Shown here: positions 26,752-36,222 of the stretch, one piece after another | How the letters are laid out: each line of letters starts with the position of its first letter | Numbering within the stretch: position 1 is the first letter of the stretch | DNA from: Furfurilactobacillus milii | Lineage (GTDB): Bacteria; Bacillota; Bacilli; Lactobacillales; Lactobacillaceae | Reading direction: 5' to 3' | Assembly (NCBI RefSeq): GCF_009864005.1 | Contig: NZ_WEZQ01000018.1 | Location: forward strand, 1-61,134 | DNA: 61,134 bases | Translations under genes and position numbers: made by a program | Notes under the pieces: model-generated | Told to the model about the DNA's origin: nothing | Seen by the model: the letters and a program-made list of their open reading frames with translations, nothing else | Database searches by the model: none

Positions 26752-28057
26752 CATGACCTCCTGTGTTATCAGTCGTCGCGTCATACACAATTTCACCATC
26801 GACCATCGTTAATAGCGTCATCCCTGTCACTGTCTGGCCGACAAACGGACTGTTAACCGCTTTAGACGCAAACTCATTGGCCTCGATAGTGTGCTGATGT
26901 GTAATATCGAACATCGCTAAATCAGCTTCCATTCCAACTTTCAGGACTGTTGGTGCATCTAAATTGAACGCTGACGCAGGTGCTTTCACTAACCATTGTT
27001 GTAACTGCGCCAGGGTAGCCAAGCCGCTCTCAATGAAGTGGGTGTAAAGCAGTGGGAAACACGTTTCCAATCCTGTTATACCAAACGCTGCGGTGCGAAA
27101 ATCACCACGTTTGTCCGCCACACTATGTGGTGCATGATCAGTCGCCACCATATCAATCGTGCCATCCAACAAGCCAGCGATAACCGCCTCACGGTCAGCC
27201 GGTGTCCGTAATGGCGGATTCATCTTTAAGTTCGTTTGCGTAGCAGATTGAATGTCCGTCTCATCCAGCAATAGGTGATGAGGTGAAACTTCAGCAGTCA
27301 CGTGCACCCCCATCGCCTTGGCAACCCGGACAAGTTCCACACCAACCTTCGTTGAAAGGTGGGCAACGTGGTAATGAACGCCAGTCGCCCGTGCTAACAC
27401 TAGGTCACGCGCCAGTTGAGACGTTTCTGCTAGTGGATTGGCGCCGGGCAATCCCAATTGATCTGCCCGTTCGCCCTTATTCATCACGCCACCATTCATC
27501 AACGATTGATCTTCAAGGTGGGCAACGAGTGGCCGGTTAACAGCCTTAGCAGCTTTCATCGCAGCCAACATTGTGGCGGCACTTTGAACCCCCTTGCCAT
27601 CGTTCGTAAAACCAATAGCCCCAGCCGCTGCCAGTTCTTGGATAGGACTCACCGTCTCGTCCGTCAGATTGGCGGAAATGGCGCCGTATTGTTTCACGTG
27701 AATCAATCCTGATTCTTTGTTACGACGCAATTGTTGTTGTAATAATGCGGCTGTTACTGGCACTGGATTTAAGTTCGGCATCGCCAACACAGTCGTAAAA
27801 CCACCTCGTGCAGCAGCTCGACTCCCTGTGGCAATTGTTTCTTTGTCCTCGAATCCTGGTTCACGAAAATGAACATGAACGTCAATTAAGCCGGGCATTA
27901 GTAGCACTCCCTGTGCATCAATAACGTGCTCGTCATCGTTTGCATCAAGATCGTGATCCGTAATTGCCACTACTTTGCCACCTTGAACTAGGACATTTCG
28001 GCGAGCCTCTGCTCCCGTTTCATCAATGATTGTGGCGTTCTTAATTAGTAACCGCAT
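26738..28057 (-). CDS. pyrC: Dihydroorotase
   Basis: 439 aa, class I dihydroorotase; cyclises carbamoyl aspartate to dihydroorotate. Zinc ligands lie in LIDVHVHFREPGFEDKETI (HxH), followed by AHLEDQSLM and YHVAHLSTK; the catalytic Asp is in MVATDHAPHS. ATG at 28057 is chosen for GGAGG 6 nt upstream; this start lies within the 3' end of pyrB, so the genes overlap by 17 nt. Confidence 0.95.
   Translation of the reverse strand: MRLLIKNATIIDETGAEARRNVLVQGGKVVAITDHDLDANDDEHVIDAQGVLLMPGLIDVHVHFREPGFEDKETIATGSRAAARGGFTTVLAMPNLNPVPVTAALLQQQLRRNKESGLIHVKQYGAISANLTDETVSPIQELAAAGAIGFTNDGKGVQSAATMLAAMKAAKAVNRPLVAHLEDQSLMNGGVMNKGERADQLGLPGANPLAETSQLARDLVLARATGVHYHVAHLSTKVGVELVRVAKAMGVHVTAEVSPHHLLLDETDIQSATQTNLKMNPPLRTPADREAVIAGLLDGTIDMVATDHAPHSVADKRGDFRTAAFGITGLETCFPLLYTHFIESGLATLAQLQQWLVKAPASAFNLDAPTVLKVGMEADLAMFDITHQHTIEANEFASKAVNSPFVGQTVTGMTLLTMVDGEIVYDATTDNTGGHDDNE
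27690..27705. promoter_or_regulatory. parS-like site, one mismatch
   Basis: TGTTTCACGTGAATCA, one base from the consensus, inside pyrC. Confidence 0.5.
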
Positions 28058-28958
28058 GTTTGGCCTCCGTGACACTTGTCAAAATGGCCATCCGTGCAAA
28101 GACACCGTTTGCCATTTGCTTAAAGATCCGTGATTTCGGTGATTCAACCAGACTATCCGCAATTTCCACACCACGGTTCACAGGTGCCGGATGCATAATA
28201 ATAGCTTGCGGTGCCAAACGTTCATACCGAGCTACTGTAAGGCCGTAAGCTTCATGATAAGATGCCGCGTCAAACTGCTCATCGGCAGCTTCCGACAATC
28301 GTTCGTGTTGAACTCTGAGCATCATCATCACATCGATTGTTGATAGATCATCATCAAGCTCTACACGCTGGCCAAACTGATTGAAATCGGCCGGATACCA
28401 ACTGGCCGGGCCGGCGAAGCTAACGGTTACGCCCAATCGTTGCAAGATTTCAGCATTTGAGCGCGCTACCCGTGAGTGGCTCAAATCGCCGACAATGCGA
28501 ATATGTAATCCTTTGAAATGCCCAAATTCCTCGTAGATCGTCATGAGATCAAGCAAGCTTTGTGAAGGATGTTGTCCAGAACCATCCCCGGCGTTAATCA
28601 AAATCGGCATTAGTCCTGATTCGTCATGTAGCAAGGGTTCATACCAGTCCGTCTGTCGATGGCGAACAACGACAGCATCAACACCAATCGCGCCTAAAGT
28701 TTTGAGTGTATCCGACAAACTTTCACCCTTTGCTGTTGAGCTGCTACTTGGATCAACAAGAATCTGAGACCAACCTAGTTTAAGTTCCGCCATCTGAAAA
28801 CTACTTTTAGTCCGCGTCGAGTTTTCGAAAAACAAATTAGCAACGGTTCGTTTTTGTTCAGGAATCTCTGCGGTACCTTGTTTAAAGGCTATCGCCTGCT
28901 CGATTAACTGCATAACCTCTTCGTTCGTCAACGTATTCAAATTCGTAAATTGATTCAT
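28041..28958 (-). CDS. pyrB: Aspartate carbamoyltransferase catalytic chain
   Basis: 305 aa. Joins carbamoyl phosphate and aspartate. The carbamoyl-phosphate loop is FFENSTRTKSSFQMAE near residue 49, and the HPSQSLLDLMTI and MHPAPVNRGVEI blocks are present. AAGGAGCTGCAAT precedes the ATG. First gene after the PyrR attenuator. Confidence 0.96.
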   Translation of the reverse strand: MNQFTNLNTLTNEEVMQLIEQAIAFKQGTAEIPEQKRTVANLFFENSTRTKSSFQMAELKLGWSQILVDPSSSSTAKGESLSDTLKTLGAIGVDAVVVRHRQTDWYEPLLHDESGLMPILINAGDGSGQHPSQSLLDLMTIYEEFGHFKGLHIRIVGDLSHSRVARSNAEILQRLGVTVSFAGPASWYPADFNQFGQRVELDDDLSTIDVMMMLRVQHERLSEAADEQFDAASYHEAYGLTVARYERLAPQAIIMHPAPVNRGVEIADSLVESPKSRIFKQMANGVFARMAILTSVTEAKHAVTN

Positions 28959-28985
28959 ATTGCAGCTCCTTTATTTGTTTTTTGG

Positions 28986-29122
28986 CAAATAAATAGCCCC
29001 TGAAAAATTCCGAGAATCTTCCAGGGGCTTCGCTGTTTTGCTTATCCATGGTCTGCGGGTACTGTCACGCAGTACCGCAGCCAAACCGAATTCCTTTTAA
29101 GCCTCTCGGACTTAATTAAAGG
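28986..29122 (-). promoter_or_regulatory. PyrR-type attenuator in the pyr operon leader
   Basis: In the minus-strand leader a stem (29093-29122) carries GUCCGAGAGGCUU, the PyrR-binding loop. A second hairpin TGCGGGTACTG/CAGTACCGCA follows at about 29053-29079. The terminator AGCCCCTG/CAGGGGCT (28995-29029) with a T-rich tail comes last. When UMP is high, PyrR binding lets the terminator form. The promoter is probably TACACT with an extended TG near 29145-29150. The rest of the 28959-29298 gap holds only the terminator of the next gene. Confidence 0.9.
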
Positions 29123-29226
29123 TTATTTAATTTGGTTTAGTGTAGCACTGTCATTTTCATTTGCAAAGAGGCAAATTCAATTTTCACGAATGAATTTGCT
29201 GATTATTTAAAACAACATACGGAATT

Positions 29227-29264
29227 ATAAAAAAGATGATGGGCCAACTTGGCCACATCATCTT
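29227..29264 (-). terminator. Terminator of the oxidoreductase gene
   Basis: On the minus strand AAGATGATGTGGCC pairs with GGCCCATCATCTT, followed by a T-run. Confidence 0.9.
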
Positions 29265-29298
29265 GAATTTGAAGTGCTTAATTTAAAACTGTCAATCA

Positions 29299-29907
29299 CT
29301 ACTTAGTGTCGTCTTCGTTCAAAAATGCGTTCACAAAACCTGGAATCTGTTTGAGATAATCCGTTAATGCTGGACGCTTGGCAACAATAATATCACCCAT
29401 GTTATGCCACGTCACTTGTTTTGCACCAATCGATTCCAACGGGAAGTTCACAATTTTTTCAACAGAACCATCATAACCCTTGAAGAGTTCATCGTTGGTT
29501 AGTTCCGAAGTGGATAATACCATGGCACTGTTCACTGCCGTGTGTGGAACTGCCTTTTTATCAACAAAATTGATAACCCGGTTTGCTAAAAAGACCTTAT
29601 CGAAGAAACCTTTTAACATTGCCGGTGTGCTCAACCACCAGATTGGGAACATCACGATGACCTTATTGGTTTTCTGAATGATGTCAATATATTTAGCCAC
29701 CATCCGGTCCTTAAAGTCACCTTTGCCATAAACGGAAAGGTCGGTGGCGCGCATAACAGGATCAAACCCATCCGCATAGAGATCAATAAGCTTGTAATCC
29801 TGTTGGCGTGCAGCCAACGTTTGCGTCACTTGCTCTAGTTCAGCATGCGAAAAACTACCGTCCCACGGGTGCACATAAATAATCGTCACTTGTTCCTTGT
29901 CACTCAT
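29299..29907 (-). CDS. Flavodoxin-fold NAD(P)H oxidoreductase
   Basis: 202 aa. The start VTIIYVHPWDGSFSHAEL and the block VIVMFPIWWLSTPAMLKGFFDKVF are characteristic of the MdaB/KefF-type quinone reductases that use FMN/FAD and NAD(P)H to reduce quinones by two electrons. Divergent from a MerR regulator with about 90 nt between them, which suggests control by it. Substrate not readable. Confidence 0.85.
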   Translation of the reverse strand: MSDKEQVTIIYVHPWDGSFSHAELEQVTQTLAARQQDYKLIDLYADGFDPVMRATDLSVYGKGDFKDRMVAKYIDIIQKTNKVIVMFPIWWLSTPAMLKGFFDKVFLANRVINFVDKKAVPHTAVNSAMVLSTSELTNDELFKGYDGSVEKIVNFPLESIGAKQVTWHNMGDIIVAKRPALTDYLKQIPGFVNAFLNEDDTK

Positions 29908-30000
29908 AATTGAATTCCTCCTCTAACTGATGTAACCTACACTAAACTGTCACGCTACGTTATAGTCGATTCGAAAGTGCAAATTATTTGGAGAAATTTT

Positions 30001-30813
30001 ATGTTGAAGATTAGTACGTTTGCTAAACTTGCCCAAACGACGCGGCGAACGTTGATTTTATACGATGAGCAAAACGTCTTCAAACCAGCCGAGGTTAGCG
30101 ATGAAGGCTACCGATTCTACAATTATGATCAACTGTACGAGTTATCCTTCATTCTGACGCTACGCAAACTCGGCCTCTCGCTCGATGAGATCAAGCAAAT
30201 TAGTTCGACCGACAGTAAGAAATCGCCCAACGCTTTACTGACGAACTTGCAGTCCCGCGTTGATGAGCAAATTCATGACTTACTATCGGTCAAACAGTCG
30301 TTAGGCAGCAGAATGACTGCTATTAACTCAGAGACGCCGATTCACTGCGACGCGCCGTATATTCATGAACATAAAAAGCAATCTTTTTGGCAATCGACGA
30401 CGTTGCATGACTGTTCTCGCCAACAAATTGCCGAGGCCTTTGCCGAGTTTTACAAACGACTAGATCCACTCGTTAGTATTAATGGTAAATGTTCGGGTTT
30501 TATCCTCGATCTGCCAAATGCAAACGCAGCCCAATTCATCAATGCCCCCTTTCGTTTGATTAAGGAAGCGACTACGGATATTAATAACGCGTTCATTACC
30601 ACGGTCAATCGACCGGCTGGCGATTATCTTGCCATCGATATCGATAACGATGATGCCGCCATTTGTAACGGGATCGATTTGATTCATCAATACGCTATCG
30701 CACATGAACTCACGCTCCGTGGCCCACTGTGGCAGATTAATATGGATGAAGATATCCGTTTACCGGAAGCCACCCCTGCGGTGCTACGACTGGAATATTT
30801 AGTTGCTAATTAA
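30001..30813 (+). CDS. MerR-family regulator with effector-binding C-terminus
   Basis: 270 aa. The N-terminal winged helix is LKISTFAKLAQTTRRTLILYDEQNVFKP, with VSDEGYRFYNYDQLYEL; a coiled-coil dimer helix follows (about 75-115). The C-terminal about 150 residues look like a GyrI-like small-molecule-binding domain. GGAG lies 7 nt before the chosen ATG; the longer frame lacks an RBS. Likely controls the divergent oxidoreductase. Confidence 0.85.
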   Translation: MLKISTFAKLAQTTRRTLILYDEQNVFKPAEVSDEGYRFYNYDQLYELSFILTLRKLGLSLDEIKQISSTDSKKSPNALLTNLQSRVDEQIHDLLSVKQSLGSRMTAINSETPIHCDAPYIHEHKKQSFWQSTTLHDCSRQQIAEAFAEFYKRLDPLVSINGKCSGFILDLPNANAAQFINAPFRLIKEATTDINNAFITTVNRPAGDYLAIDIDNDDAAICNGIDLIHQYAIAHELTLRGPLWQINMDEDIRLPEATPAVLRLEYLVAN

Positions 30814-30833
30814 AAATATAAATCAGACCTGTC

Positions 30834-30872
30834 AACCCCGACCTTTTCCACTCCTGTCGGGGTTATATTTTT
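30834..30872 (+). terminator. Terminator of the MerR gene
   Basis: AACCCCGAC (30834-30842) pairs with GTCGGGGTT (30856-30864), followed by ATATTTTTAT. Confidence 0.88.
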
Positions 30873-30934
30873 ATATAAATATATAAACCAAACCTCATGT
30901 TAGACTTAGGCCATCTTGAAAGGTGGTCAGATAT

Positions 30935-31930
30935 ATGAAGTATCGACGATTATCCACATTCGCGTTCAGCATCCTGTTGGCAAGTCTATTATTGTTCCTG
31001 CCAATGTCCGCAAGAGGAGATTCAACCATGATTTACACAGCCCTGCCCAAACAATCGGATCACTATTACCACCGTATTTATCCAGATTTAATTCAATACA
31101 ATCAAACATTTTCTGGACGGTTGGCTAGCAACGATCAACTTACCAGCCTTACCGAATCTAATCAGGGTGGCAAGTTTGCAACCACTCCTTACACGTATGA
31201 CGATATTTGGGTCCGTGATGTGGCACCAATTATCACGACAACAATGGCGAAGTTCCGATACTCACCTGCCTATTTGCCCAAAGCCGACAGTAGTTACTTG
31301 AATACGAGCTTCACCAATTGGCTGAATCAATCACATTTCGACTATCACTCATCTAAGTTGGTCTTAGATGGTGGCAACGTTCAGTGGAATAAAGATAATG
31401 CAGTAGTAATTACCAATCGGGTGTTTAAAGATAACCCACACTGGTCACATCATGACATCATCAACGAGCTTAAACACCAGCTTAACGTCAGCAAAGTTGT
31501 CATTGTGCCTGCAGAGCCGGGTGATACGCTTGCCCACACCGATGGCATGATCAAGTTCCTGACACCAAACACCGCGTTTATAAGTGATTTTGAAGGTAAT
31601 CGAGCTTTCCAAAACAAATTCAAACAGATTGTTAAAAAGTCACTCCCCCACGTCCGTTTGATTACGCTCAAATCGGCCTATACTGATGCCGGACAATATG
31701 ACAAAAAAATCGCGTCTGCCCGCGGTTTGTATATCAACATGCTGGAAACAGCACACACGATTTATGTGCCACAGTTCAATTTGACCAGCGATAAAGAAGC
31801 ACTTCATGCCATCCAAGCACACACGTCTAAACGCGTCATCGGCATCCCCATCGCCAAGGTTTCCACGCTTGGTGGCGCGATTCATTGCACTACCTGGGAT
31901 GTGCCAGCGAAGTTTGTGCCAAAACGATAG
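30935..31930 (+). CDS. Secreted agmatine / peptidylarginine deiminase-like enzyme
   Basis: 331 aa of the Porphyromonas-type PAD / agmatine deiminase family. An N-terminal signal peptide (MKYRRLSTFAFSILLASLLL, then SARGD) predicts export, and there is no lipobox or LPXTG. Active-site elements are all visible: YDDIWVRDVAPI (Asp, Trp, Arg, Asp), LDGGNVQ, AHTDGMIKF (His, Asp) and GGAIHCTTW with the nucleophile Cys near the C-terminus. The enzyme would hydrolyse a guanidino group to ureido plus ammonia. Ordinary agmatine deiminases are cytoplasmic and sit in an operon with putrescine carbamoyltransferase; neither holds here. AAGGTGG precedes the ATG. Confidence 0.85.
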   Translation: MKYRRLSTFAFSILLASLLLFLPMSARGDSTMIYTALPKQSDHYYHRIYPDLIQYNQTFSGRLASNDQLTSLTESNQGGKFATTPYTYDDIWVRDVAPIITTTMAKFRYSPAYLPKADSSYLNTSFTNWLNQSHFDYHSSKLVLDGGNVQWNKDNAVVITNRVFKDNPHWSHHDIINELKHQLNVSKVVIVPAEPGDTLAHTDGMIKFLTPNTAFISDFEGNRAFQNKFKQIVKKSLPHVRLITLKSAYTDAGQYDKKIASARGLYINMLETAHTIYVPQFNLTSDKEALHAIQAHTSKRVIGIPIAKVSTLGGAIHCTTWDVPAKFVPKR

Positions 31931-31933
31931 CCG

Positions 31934-31949
31934 CGTTTCACGTGTAACA
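31934..31949. promoter_or_regulatory. parS-like sequence, two mismatches
   Basis: CGTTTCACGTGTAACA, 4 nt after the deiminase stop codon; it differs from the parS consensus at two positions. Intergenic. Weak on its own, listed because of the other copies in the window. Confidence 0.35.
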
Positions 31950-32002
31950 ATTCAGATAGTATATATCGGTAAGTTCATCAATTAGTAAAAACGTGATGAC
32001 AT

Positions 32003-32058
32003 AAAAAGCCAAAAGTATTCACGGATCACGTGAGTGCTTTTGGCTTTGGTTCTTTTAA
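32003..32058. terminator. Bidirectional terminator
   Basis: AAAAAGCCAAAAG pairs with CTTTTGGCTTT, with a T-rich tail (GGTTCTTTT). It sits between the convergent deiminase and MacB-type genes. Confidence 0.85.
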
Positions 32059-32121
32059 ATGAGCAGCGATTACGTCATTAAAAGCCACTATAAAAAGTTA
32101 TTTGAGTAATTTAATAAGCTA

Positions 32122-34047
32122 TCATTCGACCGATAACGATTCAATTGGATCCAATTTGGATGCTTGGTGGGCCGGTGCCATTGCTGACACCAGACTAATT
32201 ATTACACCAGCAAAAAGTCCAAAAAGGGCATAGCTTACGCTCATCTGAATGATGCTGAAGTGAATGGCAGGGACTGCAAAATGATTAATTAATAGCTGTG
32301 CCAACCCTGCAATGACGACTCCAAGTGTCGCACTGAATAATCCAATAAAAAATGCTTCCGACACGAACAAATTCCGTATATCACGTCGACGAACGCCTAA
32401 CGCTCTGATCACACCAATTTCTTTCGTCCTCTCCGAAACACTGATGTACAGGACAACAATAATCATGATGGCCGAGACCAGTAGTGAAATAGCCGCAATG
32501 CCTGCTAATACATAAAATGCTAACGAAATGTACGTATTCACTGTCCCCAACATCGCGCCAACACCGGTAAGGGAAAAAGCTAGTTTACCATTAACCTTTA
32601 TATCCTTAATTTCATTTTGAGCACGTTTCGTTGTTTGGATATTTTTTGTGGAAACAGTCACGAAGTTAGATCGTAACGTTGCCCCACTTTGCTTATACAT
32701 GTCCTTCAAACTATTGTAGTTAACAGTGTCTTTGCCAAAATTGATAATGCCGGAAACACGCATATTCCGTGTAACTGTAATTGGCTGCCCATTATTATCC
32801 ACAGCAGCGATGCTGAAATTCACGCTTTGACCAACCAATGACTTGTAATTTTTAGCAAATTTTTGAGCGGTTTCTCTTTTTAACAAAATTTCATTTTTTT
32901 CGGGTCGCGACCCTGTCTTGATATCACTAACCTTTTCTGTTTTGTTCCATGTTTGAAATTGTTTAACCTGCTGTGACTTTCCTCTGTATTTCACTTGAAC
33001 ACCACTGTCCCTTTGGTATCCTGGCACGACCCGAGTGACATTATTAACTTTTTGGATTCGATCACGATCTGCCTTAGTCACTTCTAGGTCTTGCTCGGAA
33101 GTGACATCACCACTAACTTTTTTGGTCACTTGAATTGTGGTCGGGTTAATGTGCGACATAATCTGTTTATTCATGTATCCTTTAACGCCATTGCCTAACG
33201 CAAGCATTAAGATGACGCTAAAAATGCCTATGGAGCCGCCGACCACAATTAATAAATTCCTTTTGGCATTGTAACGCAGGTGCTGCAAGCTCATTTTCAG
33301 CGTTGACCGAAAACTCAGATGCCTTGTCTTAACTGAAAGTTGTTTACCCTCTTCTCGAAAAGAAGGCTTTAATTGACGATCTTCGTCAATCTTTCCATTT
33401 TCCATATGAATTATCCGTGTACCATAGTTTGCAACATTCTGACTGTGCGTAACACAAATAACCAGTTTGCCATTCTCAGCAATGTCATTCATTAGCTCCA
33501 AAATTTCCTGAGTATTTTCTGCATCCAAAGCACCAGTCGGTTCATCTGCAATGATAATGTCTGGATCAGATGCTAACGCTCGTGCAATGGCAACACGTTG
33601 TTTTTGACCTCCAGAGATTTGGTTTGGATACTTACTGATGTGATTTTCCAACCCCACCTGCTTTAATAATTTTTTTGCCCGTTTAACCTGTTCATAATGG
33701 GGTAGGTCAGTCATTTCCAGGCTGATCATGACGTTATCTAGCAACGTTAGATGACTAATCAGGTTAAAGCCTTGAAAGATAAAGCCTATTGTTTGACGGC
33801 GAAAACTGTCCATGGCTTGTTCAGTAGCATCGTGCATAGACTTCCCGTTTAGCAAGACATCCCCTTCATATGCGTGGTCTAATCCCCCGATGATGTTCAT
33901 CAGTGTTGATTTGCCACCACCTGATTCGCCCAATATGGAAACAAATTCACCTCGCTCAAATTTAAGACTAATTCCATTCAAAACAGGAAATGGTTCTTTA
34001 TTTACATAATAAGTTTTATGGATATTCTTTAATTCTAAGAAGTTCAA
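32122..34047 (-). CDS. MacB-type ABC transporter (ATPase fused to FtsX-like permease)
   Basis: 641 aa. The N-terminal ATPase has Walker A GESGGGKST near 37, signature ISGGQKQRVAIARALA near 144 and Walker B IIIADEPTGALD. The C-terminal permease has one membrane helix near 265, a large extracytoplasmic domain (about 290-505) and three helices near 520-635, the MacB/FtsX layout. Such transporters move substrates across or out of the periplasmic side using mechanotransmission. The start codon is TTG, supported by GAGGAC 6 nt upstream and no alternative ATG. It lies about 100 nt after the next ABC gene and may share its transcript. Confidence 0.9.
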   Translation of the reverse strand: MNFLELKNIHKTYYVNKEPFPVLNGISLKFERGEFVSILGESGGGKSTLMNIIGGLDHAYEGDVLLNGKSMHDATEQAMDSFRRQTIGFIFQGFNLISHLTLLDNVMISLEMTDLPHYEQVKRAKKLLKQVGLENHISKYPNQISGGQKQRVAIARALASDPDIIIADEPTGALDAENTQEILELMNDIAENGKLVICVTHSQNVANYGTRIIHMENGKIDEDRQLKPSFREEGKQLSVKTRHLSFRSTLKMSLQHLRYNAKRNLLIVVGGSIGIFSVILMLALGNGVKGYMNKQIMSHINPTTIQVTKKVSGDVTSEQDLEVTKADRDRIQKVNNVTRVVPGYQRDSGVQVKYRGKSQQVKQFQTWNKTEKVSDIKTGSRPEKNEILLKRETAQKFAKNYKSLVGQSVNFSIAAVDNNGQPITVTRNMRVSGIINFGKDTVNYNSLKDMYKQSGATLRSNFVTVSTKNIQTTKRAQNEIKDIKVNGKLAFSLTGVGAMLGTVNTYISLAFYVLAGIAAISLLVSAIMIIVVLYISVSERTKEIGVIRALGVRRRDIRNLFVSEAFFIGLFSATLGVVIAGLAQLLINHFAVPAIHFSIIQMSVSYALFGLFAGVIISLVSAMAPAHQASKLDPIESLSVE

Positions 34048-34148
34048 TACGATGTCCTCATTTTCGTTTGTTTGGCAATCGACTCCAATTAAACTTGCGA
34101 TTGGAATCGGTAAAATGAATCATTTTACGTTCAACTCTCGACAATCTG

Positions 34149-35921
34149 CTATTTTTTGAATTGAATTTTCACGTAGTCACGATATAGCGGCAGTGTGTTC
34201 ATTAATGCATTGTGAGTACCGCTACCACTGACATGTCCATGTTCAATAAAATAGATTTTATCGGCGTCGACGATGGTGCTTAATCGATGAGCAATAATGA
34301 AAGTTGTCCGACCATGCATTAATTCTCCAAGGGCTTTTTGAACCATCGCTTCTGATTCAGAATCTAAGCTGGCCGTTGCCTCATCCAACATCAAAATCTT
34401 TGGATCGCGAAGAAATGCTCTGGCAATAGCCAAACGTTGTCGTTGACCACCACTGACTTTCACACCGCGTTCACCAACTTGTGTATCTAATCCTCTTGGC
34501 ATATCGCGTACAAATTGATCGGCGTAGGCCAACCGCAAAACATGCCACAATTCATCGTCCGAATATTTTTGACTAGCGCCATAAGTCAAGTTGTGCCGAA
34601 TCGTTCCGGCCATAATGGCAGAGTCTTGACTGACATAACCGATTTGCGAACGCCAATCTTTCAGACTAATGTCCGTAATACTTTTGCCACCGATAGTAAC
34701 TTGCCCATTTGTAGGTTGATAGTAGCGTTCAAGAATTCCAAAAATAGTTGATTTACCGCCACCCGATGGGCCAGCAAATGCCACAACACTGTTAGGTTTT
34801 GCCTCAAAATTAACGTCGTGAAGGACCATTTGTTTGTCATCAGCGTACGCAAAGTCAACATGGCTCATTACCAATGTTTGGTTAGTAACAGATTGTGGTT
34901 TGCCAATTTGAAATGTTTCTTCTAGCTCCTCAAGCAAAGCACGAACTCGCTGAGTAGAACCACTTGTCTTTGATAAAGCAGTGAAAAATTGACCCAGACT
35001 TTCAATCGGATCCATAATTTGGTACAAATACATCATGAGTGACAACATCGTTCCCAAGCTCATGGTGCCGTTTGAAACACGCGCTGCAGCATATGCCAGT
35101 AATCCAACTAAAAGTGCCAGTGTTACTGCAGACATAATGGGATTAGCCATTGCGTCATAAACAGCTTCACGTAAACCGATATGATATAGATTGTCGATTT
35201 GGTTAAATCCCGTCCTTGTCTCGTATTCTTCTGCGTTAGAAGACTTAACTAGCCGAATTTCACTCAGGGTTTCGCCAGTCGTTCCATTAAAATGAGCCAA
35301 CGCGTCTTGTCGTTGACGGCCAATTTTACTGGTCTGATTCATGATCGGTAACATAAAAAGCATCAGTAGTGGAATGGCAACAAACATAATGACGGTCATT
35401 TTCCAGTCCATGAGGACCATGATTACTAAAGCCCCTACCAGTTGCAGTAGTGACGTGGCCATCTGTGGAAATGAATTGGCAAGTAGGTCTTTAATTTGTG
35501 TCGAGTCATTGACCAAACGTGAAGTCATTTCTCCAGTTTTCACACTATCGAAATAACTTACTGGTAAACGTACGAGCTTCTTCCACAATTTTTCGCGTAG
35601 CCTAGCCACGACATTCTCTCCAAAAACACCTAATATTGCCCCTGAAGTTGCACTAATCAATGCGCTGAGTAGAAATAAGATAACAACGGTTGCTAACAAC
35701 TGTGTATTTAAGTTATGTTTCAAATCATTTATCAAACTTTGAGCTAGCTTAGGAACTGCTAGTTGTGCGCTTGTCGCAATCAGCCCTAAAAAGAGTCCAA
35801 GCCAGAGTTGCCAATACTTCGGTTGAGTATTTCGAATTAGCTGTAGAAAGCCGGTAAAGTCGAATCTTTTCCGTGACCGATCAACTTTTGCGACTTTCGA
35901 TCTATCAGTCCTTAATTCCAT
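34149..35921 (-). CDS. Multidrug-type ABC exporter (half transporter)
   Basis: 590 aa, BmrA/LmrA-like. Six membrane helices in the first about 330 residues are followed by the ATPase with Walker A GPSGGGKST near 384, signature VKVSGGQRQRLAIARAF and Walker B ILMLDEATASLD, and the switch His in IIAHRLST. Works as a homodimer. GGAGAAAACATC precedes the ATG. Its 5' leader holds two stable hairpins (see the leader entry). Confidence 0.92.
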   Translation of the reverse strand: MELRTDRSKVAKVDRSRKRFDFTGFLQLIRNTQPKYWQLWLGLFLGLIATSAQLAVPKLAQSLINDLKHNLNTQLLATVVILFLLSALISATSGAILGVFGENVVARLREKLWKKLVRLPVSYFDSVKTGEMTSRLVNDSTQIKDLLANSFPQMATSLLQLVGALVIMVLMDWKMTVIMFVAIPLLMLFMLPIMNQTSKIGRQRQDALAHFNGTTGETLSEIRLVKSSNAEEYETRTGFNQIDNLYHIGLREAVYDAMANPIMSAVTLALLVGLLAYAAARVSNGTMSLGTMLSLMMYLYQIMDPIESLGQFFTALSKTSGSTQRVRALLEELEETFQIGKPQSVTNQTLVMSHVDFAYADDKQMVLHDVNFEAKPNSVVAFAGPSGGGKSTIFGILERYYQPTNGQVTIGGKSITDISLKDWRSQIGYVSQDSAIMAGTIRHNLTYGASQKYSDDELWHVLRLAYADQFVRDMPRGLDTQVGERGVKVSGGQRQRLAIARAFLRDPKILMLDEATASLDSESEAMVQKALGELMHGRTTFIIAHRLSTIVDADKIYFIEHGHVSGSGTHNALMNTLPLYRDYVKIQFKK

Positions 35922-36222
35922 GATGTTTTCTCCAATGATTACTTAATTTTTCTTTTACGCTCAGTTTCCGTACTTCAAGTGTGGTTTTAATCCACACCTT
36001 CATTAGTCAGTCGGTGTCGCCTCACCTGACTAATGGAAATTAATGAATCTCAAAATGTGCTTAATGTTCGTATTTCGCACTATTTTCATCCATCTAGACA
36101 TACAACTAAATAAGCCTACGTGAATCGTAAGTTTTTTAGTGTTTAAAAACCCTTCCTAAAGCAAACCCTCAAGGCCGAATGTCATTCAACCTTGAGGGTT
36201 TGTGCTTCATTGAGACGATTTT
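35922..36222 (-). promoter_or_regulatory. Structured leader of the multidrug ABC exporter
   Basis: This gene-free stretch holds, on the minus strand, a hairpin ATTAGTCAG/CTGACTAAT (about 36002-36034), a second GTGTGG/CCACAC (about 35980-35998) and a strong stem CAAACCCTCAAGG/CCTTGAGGGTTTG (36162-36202). The last is probably the terminator of the gene at 36223, although its T-run is weak. The first two lie in the 5' UTR of the exporter and might act as an attenuator; no uORF was recognised. Confidence 0.4.

Noticed and set aside
30950-30958. DnaA box TTATCCACA in the deiminase gene
   Set aside because: Isolated 9-mer inside a coding sequence; expected by chance about once in this length.
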